Source of the DNA: Desulfocapsa sp.
GTDB lineage: Bacteria; Desulfobacterota; Desulfobulbia; Desulfobulbales; Desulfocapsaceae
Assembly (NCBI GenBank): GCA_029942265.1
Contig: JAOZTO010000035.1
Span: 1 to 11,870, forward strand
Direction: 5' to 3'
Length of the DNA: 11,870 nt
Shown piece by piece: positions 5,901 to 11,870 of the stretch. A program made the translations under genes and the position numbers. Below the pieces are notes generated by a model, which saw only the letters and a program-made list of their open reading frames with translations, searched no databases and was not told where the DNA came from. The stretch's first letter is position 1; every line of letters starts with the position of its first letter.

Positions 5901-7750
5901 TCAGTCATTGGAAAGCATTCACTGCTGCATTCTTTCTTGGAGTATCAAATCTCAGACGAAGACGAATCCGTACCGTGCTCACCTGTCTCACCCTGATTAT
6001 TTTAACCTTCACCATCATGAGTTTCACCACTGTGAAATCAGGAGAACGACAGAGTAAACTCTTTTTCCAGGAAAGCGCCCCCTATCAAGGATTACTGTTA
6101 AAACGTGTAGACTGGCAAAGTCTGCCCGTTGAAGCTGTGGGTAATTTAGTAGATGGTTTTGAAGATACACAAAGTGTTGCCGCCCGGATCTGGCTTGAAG
6201 CTCGTGATGCAAGCCAAGCTGTGCATGTCCCCCTAAGACGTGGCGACAAAAGTACGGAACTCCAAGGATTAATTGGACTTTCTCCTTCTGAGGCACGTAT
6301 TACCGGACTGGATAAAATTCTCACTTCCGGCAGATGGTTCACAGACAGCGACACTCTCAGCATCATCATTGATCAGAATATGGCGCAGCTCCTTGATGTC
6401 GCAACAGATGGCTCGGAGACACTGCAAATGTGGGGCGAAACATTTACAGTAGTAGGGGCTTTTGACAGCAATACTTTTGATCAGGCTCTTGATCTTGATG
6501 GAGAACCTTTAACTCCTGTCACATTCCCTCAGGAATCCGGGGCTGATATTACAGATGTTGAACAGGAGGCAATGGAATCAGGAGATGATATTCGTTCATT
6601 TCAGAGCAGGTACCATCACATCCCTGCTTCACAAGTAGCCATTATTCCTGCCAAAACATTGCTTACCATGGGGGGGAAGCTCAAAAATCTAGCCGCCCTC
6701 CCCCCAAAAAACAAGTCCATCAACGAAACAGCTGAATCACTTGTTGACCGCTTTTCCATGGCTATTTTTGCAGGAAAGCCTGATGGCGTATGGCTATACA
6801 ATCAGAGTGATTCCATCCAGTACAGTGGTGTTCCAAATATTGTTATCCCTCTTCTTATCTCCATTTTTATTGTTTTAAATACCATGATCAGTTCTGTCTA
6901 TGAACGTAAAGATGAAATAGGTATTTACACATCTGTGGGACTTGCTCCATCCCATGTTTCCTTTCTGTTTATTGCGGAAGCCCTTGCCTTGGCGGTTATT
7001 TCTGTAGTACTTGGCTATCTCCTGGCCCAGGTATCAGCTGCACTCTTTGCCGGTACAAGTTTATGGGCAGGGCTTACGGTAAATTACTCTTCCATGGCAG
7101 GCGTTGCCGCTATGGTTCTGGTTATCGGTGTGGTATTGTTGTCAGTTATTTATCCATCAAAAGTGGCGGCGCGCATTGCCATTCCTGATGTGAATGCCAC
7201 GTTCAGCCTTCCCCGTGCCGTGAATGACCGCATTACTATCACCCTTCCTTTCTTTATGAAATATGAAGAACATGATTCCATCGGCGGATTTATCTTCAGT
7301 TACTTCAAGTCTCACCAAGAAGTATCACACGGTCTCTTTTCAACAGGGCCTGTTGATCTGATATTCAGCTGCTGCAATCTTGAAGAGATGCATGCACTTG
7401 TGACAAATGCCGAACAGCCCAAAGAGGTGTACTGCACCTATATGCGTTCCAAAGTGTGGCTTGCTCCATTTGATTTTGGAATTATGCAATGGGTGGATAT
7501 TCAATTCTGTCCGGTTGACGGAGACACCAAGTATCTTGAAATACAAGTTACCATGGAAAGAAAATCCGGCGAAGAACAACTGTGGCAACGGATTAACACC
7601 TCATTCCTCCATGATCTCCGTAAACAGCTTTTAGTATGGCGCTCCATTGATGATGCCAGCCATACTCATTTTGCTAAACAATTCAGAGAGATTGCTGCGG
7701 AAAGTCAGGCAACAAGAGACAGCAGTAGTATGGAGACAGCGAATGCCTGA
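2921..7750 (+). CDS. Giant FtsX-type ABC permease fused to a degenerate M28-like peptidase ectodomain
   Basis: A 1609-residue multidomain envelope protein. Residues 1-25 form a signal peptide with a likely cut after AVFA. Residues about 30-600 resemble an M28 aminopeptidase with a PA-like insert (about 105-215). Its active site is eroded: FYDS (250-253) stands where HxD is expected, E266 replaces the bridging Asp, H297-N298 replace the catalytic and zinc Glu pair, and G566 stands at the last His before WDT. A charged helical stretch (about 311-455) splits this domain. An Ig/carboxypeptidase-regulatory-like domain lies at about 608-700. Three helices (892-910, 923-942, 951-973) precede the FtsX unit: TM 1017-1037, a MacB-like periplasmic domain to about 1305, then TMs at 1306-1326, 1346-1376 and 1390-1412, with the coupling motif ERKDEIGIYTSVGL (1328-1341). 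A ~195-residue cytoplasmic tail ends it. The start is fixed by the signal peptide; the only strong AGGAGG (2897-2902) is 18 bases away, so translation is probably coupled to the ATPase. Its role may be substrate capture driven by the ABC unit (inference). Confidence 0.85.
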   Translation: MSSFRPSALLILFSFLLFCCPAVFAAPAPHSLQEQIIQLSNVTERTTGSPGVQKAADYIKNQFEAIGITPESYLFQVPVRKNIDASLQVGSKQLNLNALRYNAITPEATKGNLSGPLYYVGSGSWDDIDSMRIQDSIVILNGDSGQNWQRLASYGVQAIIYLNTSGQPSKYLFKEKEELTPIQLPCFWMEPEEIHLFFKDFSFDKPGLIAKEAQLSAVAHWQEVVSETIYGLIPGNDPDLKEEILILDAFYDSTAYVAGRAPGAGEAASIATLLQTAKKLKQNPPARSVLLVASSGHNESLAGVRDLIWSINSKSRLLRKQKKQLKSDLKETKTYLNTLTTLNFPLQPDPDRDKIISLAIADHLKLSVDSLSRELNTLRLQKDDSPATAAIIKKLSKTRLLFRRIGWRTSFHDLEKEEAKLFKLAIPASIERIKLRQEELTLRAQCLKSASTFRNLLADYTVAAFISLHLSSHGNGLGAFHQGFMYPLKQQVNRTGIFSVIADLLDSSAKTSASTTPYINTLRPSRLRSWDSWFLDKPQLGGEVASLAGLLGISLVTTGDARGTWGTPWDTTEKINWNSLTNQAMLVTDMVTTMAGTAELQAGRLPRNGFATVTGRANLLLQGELFADYPAEKTILLSYQGTQKYYTAVNSSGTFIIKGIADKKHVLDKLIIEGYRFDKKTGEVLWAIDKKETGKTNYRLKIRRQNMKTDLILFSCKETTIFGLLEPRNFNYLTKLQLLDGRRDAPPAHYWYSRIDTRKSTMASIYTEPGTWLKAILSDNVLTRKMILTDGTVDNAMGFGYPVDTFSSINYTVYRAAHDIWTLLSPRIKNLESHGIFDDKISQLEERGITALSLAKQSLISYDYKSFSGAAAESLALANRVYVEVEKTQKDVLLGVLFYIALFVPFAFCMERFLFNYANIYKRIIAFCAILSILIVIIYNVHPAFQLAYSPTVIILAFFILGLSMMVSLIIFFRFEEEMILLQRRASHKRPSEISHWKAFTAAFFLGVSNLRRRRIRTVLTCLTLIILTFTIMSFTTVKSGERQSKLFFQESAPYQGLLLKRVDWQSLPVEAVGNLVDGFEDTQSVAARIWLEARDASQAVHVPLRRGDKSTELQGLIGLSPSEARITGLDKILTSGRWFTDSDTLSIIIDQNMAQLLDVATDGSETLQMWGETFTVVGAFDSNTFDQALDLDGEPLTPVTFPQESGADITDVEQEAMESGDDIRSFQSRYHHIPASQVAIIPAKTLLTMGGKLKNLAALPPKNKSINETAESLVDRFSMAIFAGKPDGVWLYNQSDSIQYSGVPNIVIPLLISIFIVLNTMISSVYERKDEIGIYTSVGLAPSHVSFLFIAEALALAVISVVLGYLLAQVSAALFAGTSLWAGLTVNYSSMAGVAAMVLVIGVVLLSVIYPSKVAARIAIPDVNATFSLPRAVNDRITITLPFFMKYEEHDSIGGFIFSYFKSHQEVSHGLFSTGPVDLIFSCCNLEEMHALVTNAEQPKEVYCTYMRSKVWLAPFDFGIMQWVDIQFCPVDGDTKYLEIQVTMERKSGEEQLWQRINTSFLHDLRKQLLVWRSIDDASHTHFAKQFREIAAESQATRDSSSMETANA
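7732..7735 (+). promoter_or_regulatory. Ribosome binding site choosing the start at 7743
   Basis: GGAG lies seven bases before the ATG at 7743, inside the 3' end of the giant permease gene. It decides between this ATG and an earlier in-frame ATG at 7647, which would give a 104-bp overlap and a charged N-terminal extension. The site is a standard coupled arrangement. Confidence 0.65.
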
Positions 7751-9740
7751 ACAAGTTAAAACAGACTCTACTATTCGCCTCCGTGCGATTATACTTGGTA
7801 TGGTTTTGGCAGTTGGAATCTGTCTGCTTACCCCATTTAACAATATATATCAGCAGGCCACTCCCCTTGGTGGTGGCCACTTTCCGCTGGCACCATTTTT
7901 TATTTTTCTGCTCCTGACACTCTTCACTGCCACCAGCGCAAAGTTCTTCCCCGGCAAATCACTTCTGTTTACAGGAAGTGAACTGCTGATTGTTTGGATT
8001 GAGATGGTTATTGGATCAGGAATTGCTTACACCGGAATGGCACGTACCCTGCTTCTTAACCTGACTATTCCTATCCATTACGCAACTGTTGGTAATCAGT
8101 GGCAGGAGAGTATTCTTTCTGTTTTACCCCAGGGAATCACGCCCACAGATCCACAGGCCATTGAATTACTTTATACAGGGATACCTGGTGGACGCGGCAT
8201 GAGCTGGCTGGAAGTAGGATCTGCAATCCCCTGGAGTGCGTGGCTCTCTCCTCTTTTGCTATGGGGTGCATTTATTCTGCTGTCATACGGTTTTATGCTC
8301 TTTATTATTAACATTCTCTCCCGTCAATGGATTCACAACGAACGGATTAATTTTCCACTTCTTCGTGTTCCGCAACTGTTAAGTAAATCACTGGATGAAG
8401 GGACAGTTGGACGTTTTTTTGCCAATCGTTTTCTGCTTGCTGGTCTTATGGTTCCCGTTTTTCTTCATCTCTTAAACGGACTGCACTTTTATTATCCATC
8501 GGTTCCACAACTTTCTACTCTTATTCTTGCAGGGCCATATTTTCCAACAAACGGTCTTTTCGCCGGATTCCATAAACTCAAGATATATATTTACCCAGCT
8601 TTTATCGGTTTTGCATTTCTTACTTCAAGACAGATCTCGTTCAGCTTTTGGTTTTTCTTTATTGCCGGTGGCTTTATGTTTGGAATTCTTGGTCTGCTTG
8701 GTTATACCATCCCCGCATCAGAACTTGGTATCACTTTTGGTCCGACTCTGGCAAGACCTGAAGAAACACAGATGATAGGTGCCTATGGTATATTCTTTCT
8801 TTTTCTCATGTGGCTGGCAAGAGCACATCTTATTGAAGTGACAAAAGAATCGCTTTTTATCAGCAAAGCAAGCTCATCACAAACAGAATGGTTTGATGTG
8901 CGCTACTCCTTCTGGGGCGCAGTTTTCTGTTTTATTGCATTACTTTACTGGGCAGTATCTCTTGGTATGAGTCTTCTCAGCGCCACACTTTTCTTTAGTG
9001 CAGCATTTATGATCATGCTGGTTGCCACCCGAATCATCTGTCAGGGCGGACTTGCCTATTTTACCCTTACCGCTGCACCCATGGATGGTCTGACTGCCAT
9101 GGGAGGGACAAAGCTTTTCAGTGGTGTAAACGGTTTACTTGCCGGAATGAGTCAAAAAGCGCTCTTTGTTGATCTGCGTGAATCGCTTATGCCATCACTT
9201 CTCCATGCAAGAAATCTGAGCCATGGAAAGCGCCCGGGATTTCTTATATTTTCTGGACTCTTTTTCACCATTCTTGTGAGCCTTGTAGCCTCCATCGTTG
9301 CAATGATGACCCTTTATTATCGTTATGGAATACGGGAATTACAGGTGGAATGGTCAAGCAGAACGACACTGACAGTATTTGAAAATGTTCATAGACTGGT
9401 TACTGTGCCTGTTGAAACAGGGAGCTGGATCACTCTTTTTGCAATAGCTGGTGCTATCGTTATGCTGATTCTGGTGGTCTGTTATCACCGCTTTTACTGG
9501 TGGCCCATTCATCCGCTGGGTTATCTGACAGCATACAGTTCTGCCATGCGTATTCTCTGGGTAAGCTTTTTTATCGGCTGGGCATGTAACGCTCTATGTA
9601 TTCGCTATGGTGGGGTTTCACTGTTTAAAAAAGTACAGTTTTTCTTTATCGGGCTCATCATTGGTGATTTCCTCATGGGAGGAGGATGGGCTATTGTTGG
9701 GATGTTTACTGATTCCGGCTATCAGGTATTGCCTGATTAA
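7743..9740 (+). CDS. OPT-like polytopic membrane protein, DUF6785/DUF6784 type
   Basis: A 665-residue inner-membrane protein with about a dozen or more hydrophobic helices from residue 12 to the end. I recognise the DUF6785 N-terminal part by GGGHFPLAPF (43-52) and by the helix from about 78 to 95 containing WIEMVIGSGIAYTGM. The DUF6784 C-terminal part shows WWPIHPLGY (586-594), the segment FFIGWACN...IRYGG (609-624) and FFIGLIIGDF (634-643). These proteins resemble the oligopeptide transporter (OPT) superfamily, and RINFPLLRVP (201-210) matches the Phe-Pro motif of that superfamily. No member known to me has a proven substrate; peptide or peptide-metal complex transport is a family-level guess. 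The start chosen at 7743 overlaps the giant permease stop by eight bases, so it belongs to the same operon. Use of an earlier ATG at 7647 would add 32 polar residues and is unlikely. Confidence 0.82.
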   Translation: MPEQVKTDSTIRLRAIILGMVLAVGICLLTPFNNIYQQATPLGGGHFPLAPFFIFLLLTLFTATSAKFFPGKSLLFTGSELLIVWIEMVIGSGIAYTGMARTLLLNLTIPIHYATVGNQWQESILSVLPQGITPTDPQAIELLYTGIPGGRGMSWLEVGSAIPWSAWLSPLLLWGAFILLSYGFMLFIINILSRQWIHNERINFPLLRVPQLLSKSLDEGTVGRFFANRFLLAGLMVPVFLHLLNGLHFYYPSVPQLSTLILAGPYFPTNGLFAGFHKLKIYIYPAFIGFAFLTSRQISFSFWFFFIAGGFMFGILGLLGYTIPASELGITFGPTLARPEETQMIGAYGIFFLFLMWLARAHLIEVTKESLFISKASSSQTEWFDVRYSFWGAVFCFIALLYWAVSLGMSLLSATLFFSAAFMIMLVATRIICQGGLAYFTLTAAPMDGLTAMGGTKLFSGVNGLLAGMSQKALFVDLRESLMPSLLHARNLSHGKRPGFLIFSGLFFTILVSLVASIVAMMTLYYRYGIRELQVEWSSRTTLTVFENVHRLVTVPVETGSWITLFAIAGAIVMLILVVCYHRFYWWPIHPLGYLTAYSSAMRILWVSFFIGWACNALCIRYGGVSLFKKVQFFFIGLIIGDFLMGGGWAIVGMFTDSGYQVLPD

Positions 9741-9743
9741 CAA

Positions 9744-9819
9744 TTACCAACGCATGTAATAAATCGAGTTGGCTTTAAAAACAAGCTAACCCACTGAATT
9801 ATAAATATTTACCAACGCA
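9744..9819. repeat. 11-bp direct repeat in the gap before the second OPT-like gene
   Basis: TTACCAACGCA occurs at 9744-9754 and again at 9809-9819, 65 bp apart, within an otherwise AT-rich 112-bp spacer. Between the copies, GTTGGCTT (9768-9775) and AAGCTAAC (9783-9790) can form an eight-pair stem with one G-U pair and a seven-base loop. No T-run follows the stem, so it is not a clear terminator. The repeats could be paired protein-binding sites or the footprint of a small duplication. They are too short to assign a function. Confidence 0.4.
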
Positions 9820-9852
9820 GTATGAGTAATCTTTTATTGACTACCTATTATT

Positions 9853-11811
9853 ATGTATGACGACAAGGAACTAAAAGAATATCGGGATCTTCTCAAGCCA
9901 CCTGATCATTTTGAAGAAGGCTTTGACTGGAAGACAATAGTAGGTGCGGTTTTTATCGGATTTCTGATGATGCCCGGCTCCATGTACCTGCAACTTGTTA
10001 TCGGGCAAGGGATTGGTCCAGCTGCCCGCTGGGTAACCATTATTCTTTTTGCAGAGGTTGCAAAACGAGCCCATTCCGATCTCAAACAACAGGAAATCTT
10101 CCTCCTTTACTATATGGCAGGTGCAGCCCTTGCTTCCCCATTTTCAGGGTTACTCTGGAACCAGTATCTGGTGCAATCCGATGCTGCACGAATGCTCGGA
10201 CTCACTGAGTTTATTCCCACTTGGATAGCCCCAGGCCCCGATTCTCAATCCATGGTGGAACGAACTTTCTTCCATCGAGACTGGATGATCCCTGTACTCC
10301 TCCTTGTGGGGTCGCAAATCATTCAACGTATTGATCATTTTGGTCTTGGTTACGCACTCTATCGAATCACTTCAGATGTTGAAAAACTGCCATTCCCCAT
10401 GGCACCGGTTGCAGCTCTTGGAACCATGGCTCTTGCAGAATCCTCGGAAGAAAAAAAGAAAAGCTGGAAATGGCGGGTCTTCTCCATAGGTGGGGTTATC
10501 GGCCTTGTTTTCGGAGCTTTTTATGTTCTGCTACCCATTGCTTCAGGACTTATCTTCAATGAACCAATCCGCCTTATTCCCATTCCCTGGATCGAACTCA
10601 CCAGCCACACAGAAGATGTGCTACCCGCTGTGGCTACAGGTATACAACTGGATCTGGGACTTGTTTTTATCGGAATGGTTCTCCCCTTCTGGGCAGTTAT
10701 TGGTGGATTGATCGGACTCATCATCACCATAATCTTAAATCCCATTCTCTATGCTCATGGAATACTCAACCGCTGGCATCCTGGCATGGCAACAGTTGAT
10801 ACAGTTTTTGCCAATAATTTTGATTTCTATATGAGTTTTGGAATTGGGCTTGGGCTTGCCATTGGTGTAATCGGAATCTGGTCGGTGGTACGATCGTATC
10901 GTAGTACCAGAGAACATATGGGAACCTTACAGGATCTTTTTCAGCCTCCAGCCGGACGTGGCGACTTTAACTTCTGGATATCCATTGCTATTTACATTTT
11001 TTCAACCCTTGCTTACGTGGGAATGTGTGTATGGCTGGTGCCTAATTTCCCCTGGATTTTTTTCCTGGGATACGGCTTTATCTATACCCCTATCATCTCT
11101 TATATCACTGCTCGAATGGAAGGAATAGCTGGGCAATTTGTAAGCCTGCCGCTGGTTCGAGAAGCCAGTTTCATAGCAGGGGCACGTTTTTTTGGCTATC
11201 AGGGAATTGAAATCTGGTATGCCCCTATACCAATCCACAACTACGGTGAAGCCACTGTACAGTTCAGGCAGATTGAACTTACAGGTACATCCATTCGTGG
11301 CATCATCAAGGCTGAAATTGTGGTTTTCCCCATCGTTATGGTGGCAAGCCTTCTCTTTTCCCAGTTTATCTGGCGTCTGGCTCCCATCCCCTCAAGTCAT
11401 TACCCATATGCACAGGAACTCTGGCATCTACAGGCACTCAACACTCTTCTTATGCAGACATCCACCATGGAAGGTAACTCCATGTTCTATCAGGCTTTGA
11501 ACAGCACCACTGTGTTTTCTGGACTTGGTTTTGGATTAATTATGTATTTTATTCTCAGCCTTTTTGGCCTGCCCATTCTACTTATCTATGGGGTAGTCCG
11601 TGGACTCGGCCAGTCAACACCCCACGGCCTGATCCTTGAGGTGTTAGGTGCATTTCTTGGTCGCTATTTCTTTTATAAGCGATACGGGCCGATGTGGAGA
11701 CAGTATGCACCTGTATTACTCGCAGGGTTTTCTTGTGGAATGGGACTTACAGGCATGTTTGCCATGGGTCTGGCATTGATTATGAAATCGTTGGGACATC
11801 TGGCGTATTAG
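9853..11811 (+). CDS. OPT-like peptide-transporter-family membrane protein
   Basis: A 652-residue polytopic inner-membrane protein. A soluble acidic N-terminus (1-25) is followed by about 12-16 hydrophobic helices up to residue 645. KLPFPMAPVAALG (178-190) is the Phe-Pro helix motif of oligopeptide-transporter-like proteins. Other stretches typical of the group labelled peptide transporter in Planctomycetes-type genomes are the first helix at 28-50 with MPGSMYLQL, the segment RFFGYQGIEIWYAP (445-458) and the C-terminal GRYFFYKRYGPMW...LLAGFSCGMGL (603-632). The layout parallels the preceding gene, including the FP motif near residue 180-205 and a final [KR]RYG...G helix block, so the two look like distant paralogues that may act as a pair. 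The ATG at 9853 has no good Shine-Dalgarno sequence, and the first conserved helix starts only at residue 28, so the exact start is less certain. The substrate is unknown. Confidence 0.8.
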   Translation: MYDDKELKEYRDLLKPPDHFEEGFDWKTIVGAVFIGFLMMPGSMYLQLVIGQGIGPAARWVTIILFAEVAKRAHSDLKQQEIFLLYYMAGAALASPFSGLLWNQYLVQSDAARMLGLTEFIPTWIAPGPDSQSMVERTFFHRDWMIPVLLLVGSQIIQRIDHFGLGYALYRITSDVEKLPFPMAPVAALGTMALAESSEEKKKSWKWRVFSIGGVIGLVFGAFYVLLPIASGLIFNEPIRLIPIPWIELTSHTEDVLPAVATGIQLDLGLVFIGMVLPFWAVIGGLIGLIITIILNPILYAHGILNRWHPGMATVDTVFANNFDFYMSFGIGLGLAIGVIGIWSVVRSYRSTREHMGTLQDLFQPPAGRGDFNFWISIAIYIFSTLAYVGMCVWLVPNFPWIFFLGYGFIYTPIISYITARMEGIAGQFVSLPLVREASFIAGARFFGYQGIEIWYAPIPIHNYGEATVQFRQIELTGTSIRGIIKAEIVVFPIVMVASLLFSQFIWRLAPIPSSHYPYAQELWHLQALNTLLMQTSTMEGNSMFYQALNSTTVFSGLGFGLIMYFILSLFGLPILLIYGVVRGLGQSTPHGLILEVLGAFLGRYFFYKRYGPMWRQYAPVLLAGFSCGMGLTGMFAMGLALIMKSLGHLAY

Positions 11812-11870
11812 ATGCCATAAATGAGTCCGTTGATTTAATAGCATTTTGGTTCGATGTCGAGATAAATGGA
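11812..11870. other. Short AT-rich right edge
   Basis: There is no terminator-like hairpin and no supported gene in these 59 bases. An ATG at 11866-11868 could be the start of a following gene, but only one further base pair of coding context is available, so I do not call it. Confidence 0.3.

Noticed and set aside
7647..7742. Upstream in-frame ATG giving a 697-residue version of the first OPT-like protein
   Set aside because: It would overlap the giant permease gene by 104 bp and add 32 polar residues before the first helix; the ATG at 7743 has GGAG seven bases upstream and an 8-base overlap typical of coupled genes.
9768..9790. Stem-loop as a rho-independent terminator between the OPT-like genes
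   Set aside because: The stem is short and AT-rich with one G-U pair and is not followed by a T-run.

Overview
The window looks like Gram-negative bacterial chromosome of moderate GC content (roughly mid-40s percent, by eye). Every gene I can support is on the + strand. Nothing fixes the taxon. The last two genes belong to an OPT-like membrane protein group (DUF6784/DUF6785 type) that I associate with Planctomycetes, Lentisphaerae and relatives. The glycosyltransferase/deacetylase pair at the left edge is also common in Desulfobacterota. Either group is possible.

Left edge (1-1070): the C-terminal end of a GT28/MurG-like glycosyltransferase overlaps, by ATGA, a complete polysaccharide-deacetylase-family protein. 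This is the end of a glycan or glycolipid operon. A good sigma-70-type promoter candidate (TTGCCA, 18 bp, TATAAT) follows directly and probably starts the next unit.

Centre (1172-7750): the parts of a MacB/LolCDE-type ABC system. They are a very short FtsX-type permease (216 aa), a LolD/MacB-class ATPase (242 aa) and a giant permease (1609 aa). The giant protein joins a signal peptide, an M28-like peptidase ectodomain that has lost most of its zinc and catalytic residues, an Ig-like domain, three extra membrane helices, a complete FtsX permease and a ~195-residue cytoplasmic tail. The short permease is separated from the ATPase by a 364-bp gap. That gap holds a REP-type doublet in inverted orientation (REPIN-like) and a second, unrelated 10-bp dyad.

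Right side (7743-11811): two large polytopic proteins (665 and 652 aa) related to oligopeptide (OPT) transporters. They appear to be distant paralogues of each other. The first overlaps the giant permease gene by 8 bp, so ATPase, giant permease and first OPT-like protein are very probably co-transcribed. The second follows after 112 bp containing an 11-bp direct repeat.

Working model (inference): one envelope system in which an ABC ATPase with two unequal FtsX permeases works a large periplasmic pseudo-peptidase module. This would bind, extract or present a peptide or lipoprotein-like substrate that is then handled by the two OPT-like carriers. The gene grouping and the degenerate M28-FtsX fusion are the most interesting content of the window.
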